Part shown: positions 23,618 through 35,230 of the stretch, in pieces | Position numbering within the stretch: position 1 is the first letter of the stretch | How the letters are laid out: the number at the start of each line of letters is the position of its first letter | Assembly: GCA_019802505.1 (NCBI GenBank) | Contig: JAFMOC010000105.1 | Location: 517,501 to 581,500 of the forward strand | Direction of reading: 5' to 3' | Source of the DNA: Corydoras sp. C115 | Lineage: Eukaryota; Chordata; Actinopteri; Siluriformes; Callichthyidae | DNA: 64,000 bases | Program-made: the position numbers and the translations under genes | The notes under the pieces: model-generated | The model's database searches: none | Told to the model about the DNA's origin: nothing | Seen by the model: the letters and a program-made list of their open reading frames with translations, nothing else

Positions 23618-26600
23618 TCATGCTGAGGATTCTGAAGTGAGAGGGCCGGTTGTGATCAGATCTCGTGGTAAACTTTCTCTGGCCTCCTGCATTCGCTTAC
23701 GAGCTCGCTGGAATGCTTCTGCACACAGACACACAATTCCTGTTACATTCACCTTATTAGTATACTTTTGAAAATTATTATCAATGCCGTTATCTGATCA
23801 GCCATCATGTGCCATATATACAGTAATTAAAACCAAACAGAGGGCGCCCTCTCAGCGCTAGGGATTCCCGGTTCGAATCCCAATCTGGGTGGAGTTTTCA
23901 TGTTCTCCCCGTGTCCGCGTGGGTTTCCTCCGGGTTCTCCGGTTTCCTCCCACAGTCCAAAAACATGGATCAAGTCAATTGAGTTCTTCAAATTGCTCCA
24001 TATAGAATGTGTCTGTGTGAGTGAGTGTGTGCCCAGCAATAGATTGGCATCCTGTCCTGGGTGTATCTGCCCAGCGCCTGAAATGTTCTCCCCTGGATGG
24101 GCATGGGGAACCCCCCCCCGTGACCCTAATATAGGATAAAGTGGAAGATAATGGATGGATGAATGAATGAAACCAAACAGTATAAGCTTTTAAATCCATC
24201 TGAATAAGGAACACATTTGATCATAGTGATTTTAACTGTGGCATGACTACTGATGCCAGACAGACAGGTTTAATGTGTCTGTCTTTTAATATTTATAACA
24301 TAGACTTGGCGGCACGGTGGCTTAGTGGTTAGCACGTTCACCTCTCAGCACTAGGGATTCCCGGTTCGAATCCCCATCTGGGTGGAGTTTCCATGTTCTC
24401 CCTGTGTCTGCGTGGGTTTCCTCCGGGTTCTCTGGTTTCCTCCCACAGTCCAAAAACATGGATCAAGTCAGTTGAATTCTCAAAATTGCCCCATATAGAG
24501 TGTGTCTGTGTGAGTGAGTGTGTGCCCAGTGATAGATTGGCGCCCTGTCCTGGGTATATCTGCCCAGCGCCTGAGATGTTCTCCCCTGGATGGGCATGGG
24601 GAACCCCACCGCGACCCTAATAGAGGATAAAGCGGGAGATAATGAATGAATGACTGAATGAATAACATAGACTTGTGGTTAAGAAAACAGTCATCAGGAA
24701 TGTCACCTAACCCAAATTGCTCCCCAGGCACCATGAACAGGGCTACCCACCGCTCCAGTCATGTGTGCTCACTTTACTCAGTGTGTGTATATGTGTCACT
24801 GCACAGATGGGTTAAATGTGGAGGACAAATCACTCTGTGTGTAAGTACAGTAGGCAAAATGGATTACTTTATCACTTTATTATGTCCTAGTAATATATAA
24901 CCCTCTGTTTTTGCTGCTGTATTAATCACAGTGTTCTGGTCTTACCTAGTACATTACACACAGTGCCTTGCTGACTATGGCCACCCAGATGGTCTAAAAC
25001 AGTCTGCCTTTTCTTCTTTAAAGCATTGACATCCACAAACGCTCTGCAATAAAACACTGTCCGTTAATCAAATCTAATGGGAAATACAGTCAAGTCATCA
25101 AAAGCAAATCTGCTAAAAAAGCAAATATGTAGGACTGACCGAGCCTGCTGGATACAGTTTAAGTTCAAAGTGATGCTCCCCGTCGTCTGTGTGCGAAAGC
25201 CAAGCCGACTTATTCGATCCCCCTGTCAAATACGATCAAAGTGAAAGGAGTATTAACATGCATCATTTCAGGACTTTTATTTATTACTATCCATATATAC
25301 CTACCGTAAAGGTTCCTGGTATCCTCACATCACTTATGTCCTCCAGTTCTGGAGATCCTCCAATGAAAAAGCGTCTCAGCTCAGCGACTGTGCCGGGCTG
25401 CAGAGGCCTCCATGTGTGGCATGTCACTTTGTGTGACCCTTTAAAAATATCAGGTGTAAACTCATGTTTAAAGTTTTACAAGAAGACTTATATAATACAT
25501 CGTGTTACTAAAAGATCATGGCTTGGTGTTAATTACACACCTCTATCATCTTTATGCCAACGTACAGGGTGAATGGCACGTGACCTATCTGGGTGGAATT
25601 TTTATATTCGCCATGTGTTCTCTATTGAGTTTCCTTGTGCTATGGGTTTTGTCCCACACCTCAAAACCAGAGTAGTGTACAATGGATTTCATGTGAATGT
25701 TTTTTTGCATCTGCCCCACAATAGACTAAAAACCTAATTGTAAAACCTGTAAAAACTTTTTTCTGCATTTCTGCCAGTTATTCTAGAACTTAACCCAGCC
25801 TCTGGTACCAACAATCATGCAACTGTTAAAATCAGTGCAATCACATTTTTCTCGTCTTTCTTTTGTAATTCATTCATTCATTATCTTCCGCTTTATCCTA
25901 TATTAGGGTCGCGGGGGGGGGGGGGGGTTCCCCACGCCCATCGGGCGCTGGGCAGATACACCCAGGACAGGGCGCCAATCTATCAATGGGCACACACTCA
26001 CACACACAAACACACTCTATATGGGGCAATTTGGAGAACTCAATTGACTTGATCCATGTTCTTGGACTGTGGGAGGGAACCGGAGAACCCGGAGGAAACC
26101 CACGCAGACACGGGGAGAACATGGAAACTCCACCCAGATGGGGATTCGAACCGGGAATCCCTAGTGCTGAGAGGAGAACTTGCTAACCATTAAGCCACCC
26201 TTTCTTTTGTAAGTAGATTAGATTTTTTAGATTAGATTAGATTTTTTAAGCAAATCTTTAAACTGAATATAAAATGGCACGCTCAGAATTACCAGAAGTT
26301 GAAGGCATGACAATGTAACCATATCCCTCGGTTCGGTGGCGTTGCCAGAAGTCCAGGGAAAGAACCTTAAGATACAAAACAGGCCACTGCGGCACGGACT
26401 CTGTAATAAATTCAATTAGGAATGACCATTGTTGTCATATTTTTGTTGTAATTAAATTACACATTAAGAATTAATCACATTTTATAAACCAACTTAGCAG
26501 TTAAAACACTAACTATCCTTTTATTATTTCAGAAGTTGATTTCATTACAATAATAAATCACTTATTTGCAAAACATAAAAGCAAAAAATAGTCCTAACTA

Positions 26601-29600
26601 TGTAAATGGGTGGAAACGTGTTTTAAATAATGTAGCTATGGTAAAATAAAGTAATGTGAAAGTTTCAGGCCGATTCTAAGCAGCTCTTTATTTTAGTGTG
26701 TGTGTTGAAGGACTTGTAAAATGGAGTTTTGGTGTTTATCACTGGGATTATATGTAACGTGTGGCAATAAAAGCGCCTGTTTACTGTACATCATACATCC
26801 TCATTGTCTGTATCAGCAAGATGGTGTGTAATACATGTGTAATATAAAAAGTTCCATGACCTCACCAATTAACTCGTCCTCTTTCCTGAAAAATGCCTCA
26901 AAGGTGAAAGGATAGGAGAAGAAAGCAACATTTTCCTGCATACAAAACAGATGTGAATGAGGTGTGACAAGATTTAAAATCCTGTGTTTACTAATGTTAA
27001 AAAGACAAGACATTAGTAAGATATTTTATAAAATGTTTTTTTAAACAGTATTTCCCCCCATGGTTCATCCATCCTTTCTCTTATCCACACAAGATACATA
27101 TTTATTGTCGATGTTATTAGTTAGGTGGATTTTGTAGTTCTACAATTCTAGACTACAGTCCATCTGCTTGTGGACTACAGTACATACTGTGTACTCTGTT
27201 ATCCCATGGTCAGGACCCCAATAGTACTACCCAGCAGTGTTACTGAGGTGGAGAAAAACCCTTTCACCGCATCAGTGTCACTGCAGACCTGACAATAAAC
27301 AATCCACCACCTGAATGATACCTATTCTGTGATGGTCCTGACCAACAGAGAACAGAGAACCAACAGGGGACTAACAAAAACAAAGAACACAGATGGACTT
27401 ACAGTCTGGAATTGCAAATAAAAAGTTGTAACTACATTGTAAGTCAGTTTGAAAAATATCAGACATTTTTTTTTACTTCTTTCTACAAAGTCACAAGTTT
27501 ATATACACTGAGATTACTATGGCTTTAACCAATTTTGGAAAGCTCATATAGAAATGTTATGGCTTTGGATGATTTTGTTGAGTTAGTTGATAATTCGTGA
27601 TAATTCCGATTTTTCTTACCCGGCCTATTGATTGTGTTCGGCATGTTTGGGTCACACCAGACAGATTCTGTGAGGGCAAACTGGACCAGTCTAAGAAAAA
27701 AATAACACTACTTATATACAAGAATATGGAATAGGAGGAGAAGCTTTATTGTGAGATTTCACTCCCTTACTGTTTGGCAGTTCCAGGAAAAAGTGAACAT
27801 AGAGATTATCGTACTCGTAGCCCTGTGCAGAAACTAAAATAATAAAAACAACGCTGGATATAAAAAAAGCATTTTTCCCTCACTGAGCTGTTACCAGCTG
27901 ATCAAATATGCAGTTAACTAATTAGCAAATAAAGTGCATGGCAGATACATGTAAGATTTACACATATTATAACCACTGTACTGCAATTTGTCATTGAACA
28001 ATACACTAAAACAGCTGAATAACTTTAGTTATTATAACATGATATAATGTAATGCTTTGTAATACTGACCAATCTCCCCATTTGTTATTAGTCGAAGAAA
28101 CCCTGGAGGAGGCTGCAGTAATAAAAATAATACAAGATAAATATATTACAGAAGCAATTAGTAGATCAAAAGTTAATACTCTCACTATACATTTTTTTAT
28201 TTATATAAAAACCCAAATGTTTTTAAAGTAATATTTAAATAAATTAATGAATAATGATACATTGTAATTAAAACTCATTTGTTAAATTCTCATGGGCAAT
28301 GGATGTTCACAACAGAAAACAATAGCATTTTTGTTAAAAATAAATAAATAAATGTGAAATTTTCTATTTAATTATGACCGTGTTTCTGTGAACACAGTAC
28401 AAATGGCATGTGGAACTTATGTGGAGTACTGATCTCATCATTTTTGTAATAAATTAAAACAGCATCTGTTGACCAGGTCTCACTCTACATGACCTTCATT
28501 CTAATTCAAAGAAATATATAAAACATTAAAACTGATGCTTTGTCCAGCATTTGTTGCAGTGCAAATGTATTTTTAGTTGCGAGTCAGCATCAGCATGTAT
28601 ATAATCATATATATAATGAATAATCTTGCATGTAAGTAGTTTGTGACTTATCTGTGATAACATTTCCAAAGCTCATGATATTAAGGTTTGTAGTTTTAAA
28701 AACGTAAATGAGTAAATATGATGATATACTATACTTTCTCTACCATTTCAAAATCATGTCCAACAAGGCTGCTGAGATATTCCCTGTGCCGGCTGTATAA
28801 CTGAAAAAAAGAACGGGGGAGATCACAGTTAATAGAATACATTTTCACATGAATTAATTTACACAAGATTCGTTATATTAATTAAACCGCTAAATATTGA
28901 CTGTACATTTAGCTGATGCTTTTATCCAAAATGACTTAAAAGTATCCTAACTTGATGGTTCTGATCAGATCACAGGGTCAGCCTTAGTGGACTTGGAATT
29001 TAAACCCTGTCCGTAAGGCAGTATCACTAAGCAGTTTTAAGAAACTACTGAGGATGCATCTTTTTAACAAATACCTGTTGTAAAAAAAAATAACAATCAG
29101 GTTTGATGAATTTACAGTGTAGTTGGTTTTCTGCATAACTTCTGACTTGTAATGTTCTCATTTGTAAGTCGCTTTGGATAAAAGCGTCTGCTAAATGTAA
29201 AATGTAAACCCACAATCTTCATATTGCTGGCCCATCACCCTAACCAATGAACTACCACACCCTACAACGCCCAACCCAGCAGCTGAATTGTGCAGGACGT
29301 ATACAATTTGAACCATACAGCCAACAATTGTAATCAGCACTTAAAATTTAGCATGAAAGTGCTTAATGTATACCGTTAAAAGTGGCCCATAAAGTTATGT
29401 TTATAGATAAATATGAACCATAAGCGTTTTTTAAACTTACTGAAACTGGAATACATGTGGCATTTTATCACCAAGAACTATGCTAAAAAACACACACTTT
29501 CACGTGTTACAAATTAGAGTACTTACAACTCTGTGCATGTTCTCCTCCCGCTGTTTCTCCTCAGTGCTTATAGGAGTTGAGGCATTCTCCAGATAGAGAT

Positions 29601-32600
29601 TCCATACATCTGTATTTCCTCCGTCTGTCTTAATCCTGGTGTTCGACAAAACGCACACATGTACACAAATATTACTTTATGGGCAATGTGACCCTACAAC
29701 CAAAGCCCTACTTTATGATGATCTACAATACCCTCATATGATTCTCTACCTCAGAGAACTCACATATCGTTTTATGATAAACACGGAAATAACCTTGCCT
29801 CCCTGTGTACACTGGTTAAAAATGGCTAAATAATAACAAAACTCTCACCTGTAGGGTTCTCTTTTGTTGTTGAAATCAGGTTTGATTACGAGGACACCAT
29901 TGTTGTCAGTCCTTATGGTGCACAGGACGTATTCATTCTCCTTTAAGCCCAGTCTTTAAAAACAGAACATCAGCTTGTATGGACAGTAACAAATGTTCTA
30001 TTGTAAAATCGTGTTACAAATCAGCTGTTGACATTAAGTCATCGTTGTCAAGGTTGGGGGGGAGGGGGTTCCCCATGCCTTTCCAATGGAGAACGTTTCA
30101 GGTGCAATAGCCACTACATCTCCATGACTATATGCATTAACCTTTTGTTTTTGTTAAACTTGTGTCTGTTTTTTAAATTTGTGTTGCAAGCATGGTGGCT
30201 TAGTGTTTAGCACGTTTGCCTCTCAGCACTAGGGATTCCCGTGTCCATGTGGGTTTCCTCCGGGTTCTCCGGTTTTCTTCCCACAGTCCAAAAACATGGA
30301 TTAAAGTCAATTGAATTTTCCAAATTATGTGTGTCTGTGTAAGTGATTGTGTTCCCAGCAATAGATTGGCACCCTGTCCTGGGTGTATCTGCCCGAAACG
30401 TTTTCCACTGGATGGCATGGGGAACCCCCCACGACCCTAGTAGAGGGTAAAGCGGAAGTTGATGGATGGATGGTGTTTCAGCATTTTTGGAACTAGGGTT
30501 TGTGCATGTAAACAGTGATGTACTCACTTTCCAGCAGGTCCCAGGTCAGCCATGATGTGCATGGTCTGCATCAGTGTGTTCACAGTATGGCTGTACTTCA
30601 TAAACTCTGTGGTTGGCTCATATACAACTAAATGCCCCTTAGATATTTTGGAGTCTCTATAAAACAATGTCATTTAAATGTAGTAGTTTTTGTTATAGAG
30701 ACAGCTTGGTTAAAACGAGACAGTATGAAATTAAAAACACTTACGCAGGCCGTTCTCTCATAGCGTCGGTGTCTCACATTCGCCATACGTTCTGCTAGGA
30801 GGGTTGGCCTCCACTGACCCGGTGTCAGTGGACTCTGAGCCTGCTGTTTACAAAATTATTGATGATAAGCAATAAAATCAGTAGACCAATTGGTCTTGTC
30901 TTCAAATTTGAAGATGCTGGTGGAATAATGGTACATAAGGAATTTTTGGGGTACATTAGAAGTGGCTCAACATCTTTTGATTTCTGTAATGCAAGGAAAT
31001 TGATCTGATGTTGCATATCTGTTAGTGGTTGAACCTTTAGGATAAGCATATAATTCTGAAATGAAATTGAAGTCACCCATTTTTTCAATATAACAACGTG
31101 TGACCTGTTTTATTTAAAGAATGGGGAAGAAGTTTAATGATCACCATGTTCGTGGAAGTACATCATGGTATAAACAAAGATTTCTGGATTAGTTGTTGAT
31201 GCTCATCAGACTTAGAAAATGTTACAGAACGATGTCTAAAGTCTTCAGAGTCTATTATTAGCTTTTCCAGGAGCAATGTCAAGAGCAAGGCATGTAGAAA
31301 TCGCCTTATTATTAAGGGCTTAAGAAGCCGGGGGTTTTTGAGAACGAAATCACTGCTGGATGTAAATAGCTGGAATACTAAACTTACCTCCTCCCAGTTG
31401 GTAAAGCGATCGAAGTCTGTGTACGTGAAAATTCGCTGATTTTTCCGTCCTTTGCCTCTCTCTATTTCCATGATTTCGGTGTGATACTGTTTCTCCAGTG
31501 GAGTCTGGCAGACCGACTCAGTTTGGTACAAATCCACTTCATACTGCATAAAAACAAAAAACACACAATGTAGCTAATGCTACTCATTGGTGTTCTCATT
31601 CTAATATATATACTTACATGCATTCAGCAGAGATGCAGTATCTATCACTAATATTTTTATGACTATCAAATGAATTGCTGAGGCATTACTGAAGCTGAGG
31701 CTTTATTGATATACAGGGGCTTTATTTGATATATAGACAATGTACACAGAACAATATTTATCATGTTCTAACCAAACTGATTAACCTCAGGAGAAATTTT
31801 ATTTATTTATTATTTTTTTTAGAAAACATTTTTTTACACATAATGCCAGAGTAGCAAATATAGGCATGAGAATGACTAAAAAAATTACAAACTGCATATA
31901 CATAACTACAAATCAGGCTGTTTACTTGCAGTCTGAAACCTCAAAAAATTAAATCAACCTTCGTCTGTCTTTTGCTGGATCATATTTGCCTTGTTTGTAA
32001 AAATATCAATGACTAAATCAGCTATAGGGCGGCACGGTGGCTTAGTGGTTAGCACGACTGCCTCTCAGCGCTAGGGATTCCCGGTTCGAATCCCCATCTG
32101 GGTGGAGTTTCCATCTTCTCCCCGTGTCCGCGTGGGTTTCCTCCGGGTTCTCCGGTTTCCTCCCACAGTCCAAAAACATGGATCAAGTCAATTGAGTTCT
32201 CCAAATTGCCCCATATAGAGTGTGTCTGTGTGAGTGAGTGTGTGCCCAGCGATAAATTGGTGCCCTGTCCTGGGTGTATCTGCCCAGTGCCCGAAACGTT
32301 CTCCCCTGGATGGGCACCAGCGACCCTAATAAAGGATAAAAGCGGAAGATAATGAATGAATGAAAAATGAATAAATCAGCTATAAAAAATAAATACCTGA
32401 CTGAAAAGCTTCTCCTGCCAGCCAATCACCAGCTCTTCTTCATCACAAACTGCATAAGAACAAGAAACGGTGATGTTTAATTTGCAAAAAGCCCCAGAAT
32501 AAATCCTTCCTCTGTTCTCTGACAGATGTTACCTGCTCCTGATCGGGTTTGAGAGATGAAGGTGCTGAGTTCAAATCCACCCCCTTGCGACTGTCTCAGA

Positions 32601-34463
32601 CCTTCTTGTTGTAGCTGCTGTGTGAGAATGGCCGCTGACGTGACCCGCTCAATTCGGACTCTGTTACACAGCCAGTCAGATGAAGATTGGATTAAAGATA
32701 CAATTGATGATTCGGGCTACAAATTCATTTTCTTTTAATGTCAAAACAAGCTCAAATTGACAGAGATCTGAAAGAAGGTACTGGATGCTGAACATCCTTG
32801 TAGTTTACATTAGCTGATTTAAGGAAATTGATGCACAGTGGTTGTACAGATTTATTAACACAGTTGGACAAAGCAGAAAGCATTCACATTGGGTAAAAGA
32901 GGTGTGTTTTAAGACCATGGCAATATAAATTGTACAATTTCTGTTATGGCAAAACTTTTCCTCATAAAAGAAAATAAAACATGACTAGTTCATCTTGCCA
33001 CAGTGTCTTAGTGGTTTAACTTTTGCCCCTCGGCGCTTGAGATCCAGGTTCGAATCCCAATCTGGGTGGAGTTTCTATGTTCTCCCCGTGTCCACGTGGG
33101 TTTCCTCCCACAGACCAAAAACATGGATTCAAAGTAAATTGCTCTAAAATTGCCTCTATATAGTGTGTCTTTTAGATTGGCATCCTGTCCTGGGTGTATC
33201 AGCCCAGCACCCAAAACGTTCTCCCCTGGATGGGCATGGAAACCCCCTGCGACCCTAGTAGAGGATAAAGCGGAGGATGGGTCACTTAAAAACAAGCTAT
33301 CAGTGAAGAATGGGCTGTAGTCCCCACAAAACAGCAAAAGGTCATAGTTAAGGAATTCTATTAATTTAAACATACTCTGCACGTACACTTTGAGCGTCAT
33401 CTTTATCTTGAAATGTACGATGCTGTGATTTAGACCGATATTTAACATTAAAATAGTTGTATAAGGCTTAGTGGTTAGCACGTTCGCCTCTCAGCTCTAG
33501 GGATTCCCGGTTTGAATCCCCATCTGGGTGGAGTTTCCATGTTCTCTCCGTGTCTGCGTGGGTTTCCTCCGGGTTCTCCGGTTTCCTCCCACAGTCCAAA
33601 AACATGGATCAAGTCAATTGAATTCTCTAAATTGCCCCATATAGAGTGTGTCTGTGTGAGTGAGTGTGTGCCCAACGATGGATTGGCGTCCTGTCCTGGG
33701 TGTATCTGCCCAGCGCCCGAGATGTTCTCCCCTGGATGGGCATGGGGAACCCCACCGCGACCCTAATAGAGGATAAAGCGGGAGATAATGAATGAATGAA
33801 TAGTTGTATAATGTGCTGGGGATATTATCTTGTGGCAGCAGGATTTATTTATTCATTAAGTACAGTCCCAGCATACATGTCCATGCATACACATTTCCAT
33901 CCATCCATTATCTTCCGCATTATCCTGTATTAGGGTGGCGGGGGGGGGGTTCCCCATGCCCATCCAGGGGAGAACGTTTCGGGTGCTGGGCAGATACACC
34001 CAGGACAGGGTGCCAATCTATCGCTGGGCACACACTCACTCACACAGACACACACATAAACACACGCTATATGGGGCAATTTGGAGAACTCAATTAACTT
34101 GATCCATGTTTTTGGACTGTGGTTGGAAACCGGAGAACCCGGAGAAAACCCACGTGGACACGGGGAGAACATGGAAACTCCATTCGAACCGGGAATCCCT
34201 AGTGCTGAGAGGAGAACATACTAACAATCACAAATCCTAAAAACACAATGGTATATAAACACACTGAAAAGTTAAACATTAGTATAAAAATACAATAAGA
34301 AAGCCGATCGCAGCGCTGTGTACATATAATGTCGAATAGAAAACAATATATAATTCACTTGTAGCATTAAGCAGTGGTTGCTGCACCTTATGTGGAAATG
34401 CTTGAGTGCGTCGCGGGAGCGGTACACAGCTTCCCCGCTCTCAGCGCACCAGTCGGCGGCCAT
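23618..34463 (-). CDS. mks1: Meckel syndrome type 1 protein, ciliary transition zone (18 exons)
   Basis: B9-domain protein of the MKS/B9 complex at the ciliary transition zone, needed for ciliogenesis and ciliary gating. Coding exons in order on the minus strand: 34463-34387, 32660-32533, 32449-32397, 31543-31388, 30843-30745, 30656-30528, 29953-29849, 29635-29527, 28800-28744, 28112-28070, 27833-27771, 27690-27620, 26935-26866, 26400-26293, 25438-25305, 25222-25140, 25043-24946, 23718-23618. All have AG acceptors and GT donors, and phases match at every junction except exon 5 to 6. Landmarks matching MKS1: GEAVYRSRD (N-terminus), VIGWQEKLFSQ, RIFTYTD, ERMANVR, then the B9 domain (about residues 315-450) with GYEYDNLYVHFFLELP, FSYPFTFEAFF and AELRRFFIGGS, and the C-terminal RMQEARESLP. 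The predicted protein is about 560 residues (human 559). Exon 5 ends in phase 0 while exon 6 needs two carried bases, i.e. one extra base near the end of exon 5 (CCTGC where CTGC would restore both frame and human spacing). The start is ATG at 34463, giving MAADWCAESGEAVYRSRD. Confidence 0.95.
23841..24169 (+). mobile_element. 5'-truncated tRNA-SINE with target-site duplication
   Basis: Flanked by AAACCAAACAG at 23830-23840 and 24170-24180. It starts at the CTCTCAGCGCTAGGG segment, so the A box is gone while the B box remains. A perfect duplication around a 5'-truncated copy points to incomplete reverse transcription. Confidence 0.88.
24309..24662 (+). mobile_element. tRNA-SINE with 13-bp target-site duplication
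   Basis: Full-length copy with GAGATGTTC and GGATAAAGCGGGAGATAATG, the apparently young variant. It is flanked by TAACATAGACTTG at 24296-24308 and 24663-24675. Confidence 0.92.
24676..24885 (+). mobile_element. Second tRNA-SINE-like family copy, 5' part missing
   Basis: TGGTTAAGAAAACAGTCATC, ACCCACCGCTCCAGTCATG, CACTGCACAGATGGGTTAAA and GTAAGTACAGTAGGCAAAAT. It starts directly after the target duplication of the SINE at 24309-24662. Confidence 0.65.
25577..25740 (+). mobile_element. Ancient SINE fragment in mks1 intron
   Basis: Keeps ATCTGGGTGGAATTTTTATA, a degraded GAGTTTCCTTGTGCTATGGG and CATCTGCCCCACAATAGAC. Antisense to mks1 and strongly diverged. Confidence 0.4.
25869..26199 (-). mobile_element. 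tRNA-SINE with target-site duplication in mks1 intron
   Basis: Sense to mks1, between exons 14 and 15. It is flanked by CTTTCTTTTGTAA at 25856-25868 and 26200-26212. The guanine run near its 3' end (15 G) is longer than in other copies. Confidence 0.9.
27131..27435. mobile_element. MITE-like element with imperfect terminal inverted repeats (copy A)
   Basis: Left end GTAGTTCTACAATTCTAGAC-ACAGTCCATCTG is repeated inverted at the right (AGATGGACTTACAGTCTGG-AATTG..GTAACTAC). The inside holds CATGGTCAGGACCCCAATAG and CATCAGTGTCACTGCAGACC. In an mks1 intron. No coding capacity; superfamily unknown. Confidence 0.5.
28905..29265 (-). mobile_element. Third SINE-like family copy in mks1 intron, split by a LINE end
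   Basis: The minus-strand SINE is in two pieces, 28905-29007 and 29205-29265, with head sequence GGTAGTTCATTGGTTAGGG and tail TCATTTTGGATAAAAGCATC. The intervening part is the LINE 3' end listed next. Confidence 0.6.
29008..29204 (+). mobile_element. LINE 3' end nested in the SINE
   Basis: It encodes KKLLRMHLFNKYLL and a stop, typical of a fish LINE ORF end, then a 3' UTR ending TAAGTCGCTTTGGATAAAAG-CGTCTGCTAAATGTAA. It is flanked by TAAACCC at 29001-29007 and 29205-29211. Confidence 0.6.
30044..30105 (-). mobile_element. Short tRNA-SINE 3' fragment in mks1 intron
   Basis: Retains GGTTCCCCATGCC, AATGGAGAACGTTTCAGG and a guanine run only. Confidence 0.5.
30187..30472 (+). mobile_element. tRNA-SINE with internal deletions in mks1 intron
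   Basis: Begins at the A box region (ATGGTGGCTTAGTGTTTAGC). It lacks the B box segment between GGGATTCCC and GTGTCC, and ends in (GGAT)n. No clear flanking duplication is visible. Confidence 0.8.
32027..32371 (+). mobile_element. tRNA-SINE close to mks1 exon 3 donor
   Basis: Full-length copy, antisense to mks1, flanked by TAAATCAGCTATA at 32014-32026 and 32372-32384. The near edge of the duplication is 12 bases inside the intron from the exon 3 donor at 32396. Confidence 0.92.
32997..33278 (+). mobile_element. Diverged tRNA-SINE in mks1 intron 1
   Basis: Runs from CAGTGTCTTAGTGGTTTAAC to GGATAAAGCGGAGGATGG with several internal deletions; the B box GGTTCGAATCC is intact. Confidence 0.8.
33465..33798 (+). 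mobile_element. tRNA-SINE with target-site duplication, slightly 5'-truncated
   Basis: Starts at GGCTTAGTGG, so the first ~12 bases are missing. It is flanked by AATAGTTGTATAA at 33452-33464 and 33799-33811 and carries the GGGAGATAATGAATG tail. In mks1 intron 1. Confidence 0.92.
33899..34222 (-). mobile_element. tRNA-SINE in mks1 intron 1
   Basis: Minus-strand copy with (GGAT)n tail at its left end and the B box at its right end. About 30 bases including the A box are missing. No flanking duplication is obvious. Confidence 0.85.
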
Positions 34464-34672
34464 CCTCTCCAACAGAACCCGGGGTGGGTGCCAGTTAGCC
34501 TGTTAGCTTACACCCTTTTAACCATGATTCTAAGCAAATAACGGTTACTTTACACCAATAAACCAAGATAACCAGCGTGTCAAAGTTGATATACTATACA
34601 ATACACATTTTTATAAACATAGTATACAAATAGTAATTCCATTGTTAAGCCACATTGAAAATAAATGCTGTC

Positions 34673-34685
34673 GTTGCATAGTAAC
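34673..34685. promoter_or_regulatory. RFX X-box-like site upstream of mks1
   Basis: GTTGCA-T-AGTAAC, an imperfect inverted repeat that fits the RFX X-box pattern (GTNRCC, 0-3 spacer, RGYAAC) except for one base in the left half. It lies 210 bp upstream of the mks1 ATG. RFX factors drive many ciliary genes, including MKS genes, so position and gene class agree. This is a motif match only. Confidence 0.5.
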
Positions 34686-34692
34686 GGGATTC

Positions 34693-34697
34693 ATTGG
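34693..34697 (-). promoter_or_regulatory. Inverted CCAAT box (NF-Y type)
   Basis: ATTGG, i.e. CCAAT on the mks1 strand, 8 bases from the X-box-like site. NF-Y sites commonly accompany RFX sites; the short motif alone is weak evidence. Confidence 0.3.
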
Positions 34698-35167
34698 CCC
34701 GATCTCAATTTGTGCACCGCACACTAAATAGGGTTTAAGTGTCAACAGCAATAGCCAGACCCCTACATTTGTACTAAAGTATAGATTTGGAGCACGGCCC
34801 ATTAAGGGTGAACGCGCATGTGTGGCAGTGCCACTAAGCGTCACGTCCAGATTCACCTCCTATTTAGGATCTAGTGCACTATTTTAGACGGGTTATTATT
34901 TATTGAATTGAATAACACACCTGTGTTGTAGCATTTATTGCAGATTATTTCACAATAAGACATTTTACGTTTGTAAAGAATGCGTTTTAAATGGCAGAAC
35001 TGTTTTTAATGAGTTTTGTGTTTAGTAGGGGTTATAAAAAAAGCGTTTTTTGGGATACAGCCCGAGCTCTGTTTAGGTTAAAAGGGGCTGATCGGGGATC
35101 TGCTAACTGAGCGCGTTAAGTAACCGTAGCTGTGGAGTGGTTTCGAAAACTGATCTGGGAACAGCAT

Positions 35168-35175
35168 GCGGAAGT
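35168..35175 (+). promoter_or_regulatory. ETS/GABP (NRF-2)-like site upstream of mrm1
   Basis: GCGGAAGT contains the ETS core GGAAGT, about 270 bp upstream of the mrm1 start codon. GABP/NRF-2 sites are frequent in promoters of nuclear genes for mitochondrial proteins, which fits mrm1. Confidence 0.35.
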
Positions 35176-35230
35176 AGCCGCTTTGTAAAGCTCAAACTGA
35201 AGAACACATGGAGCGAAATGTGGCGGCGGA

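Noticed and set aside
30825..31088. Minus-strand 87-residue frame next to mks1 exon 5
   Set aside because: It lies in intron 4 and only touches the exon; its sequence is not part of MKS1.
32556..32738. Plus-strand frame over 32.6 kb
   Set aside because: Antisense shadow of mks1 exon 2.
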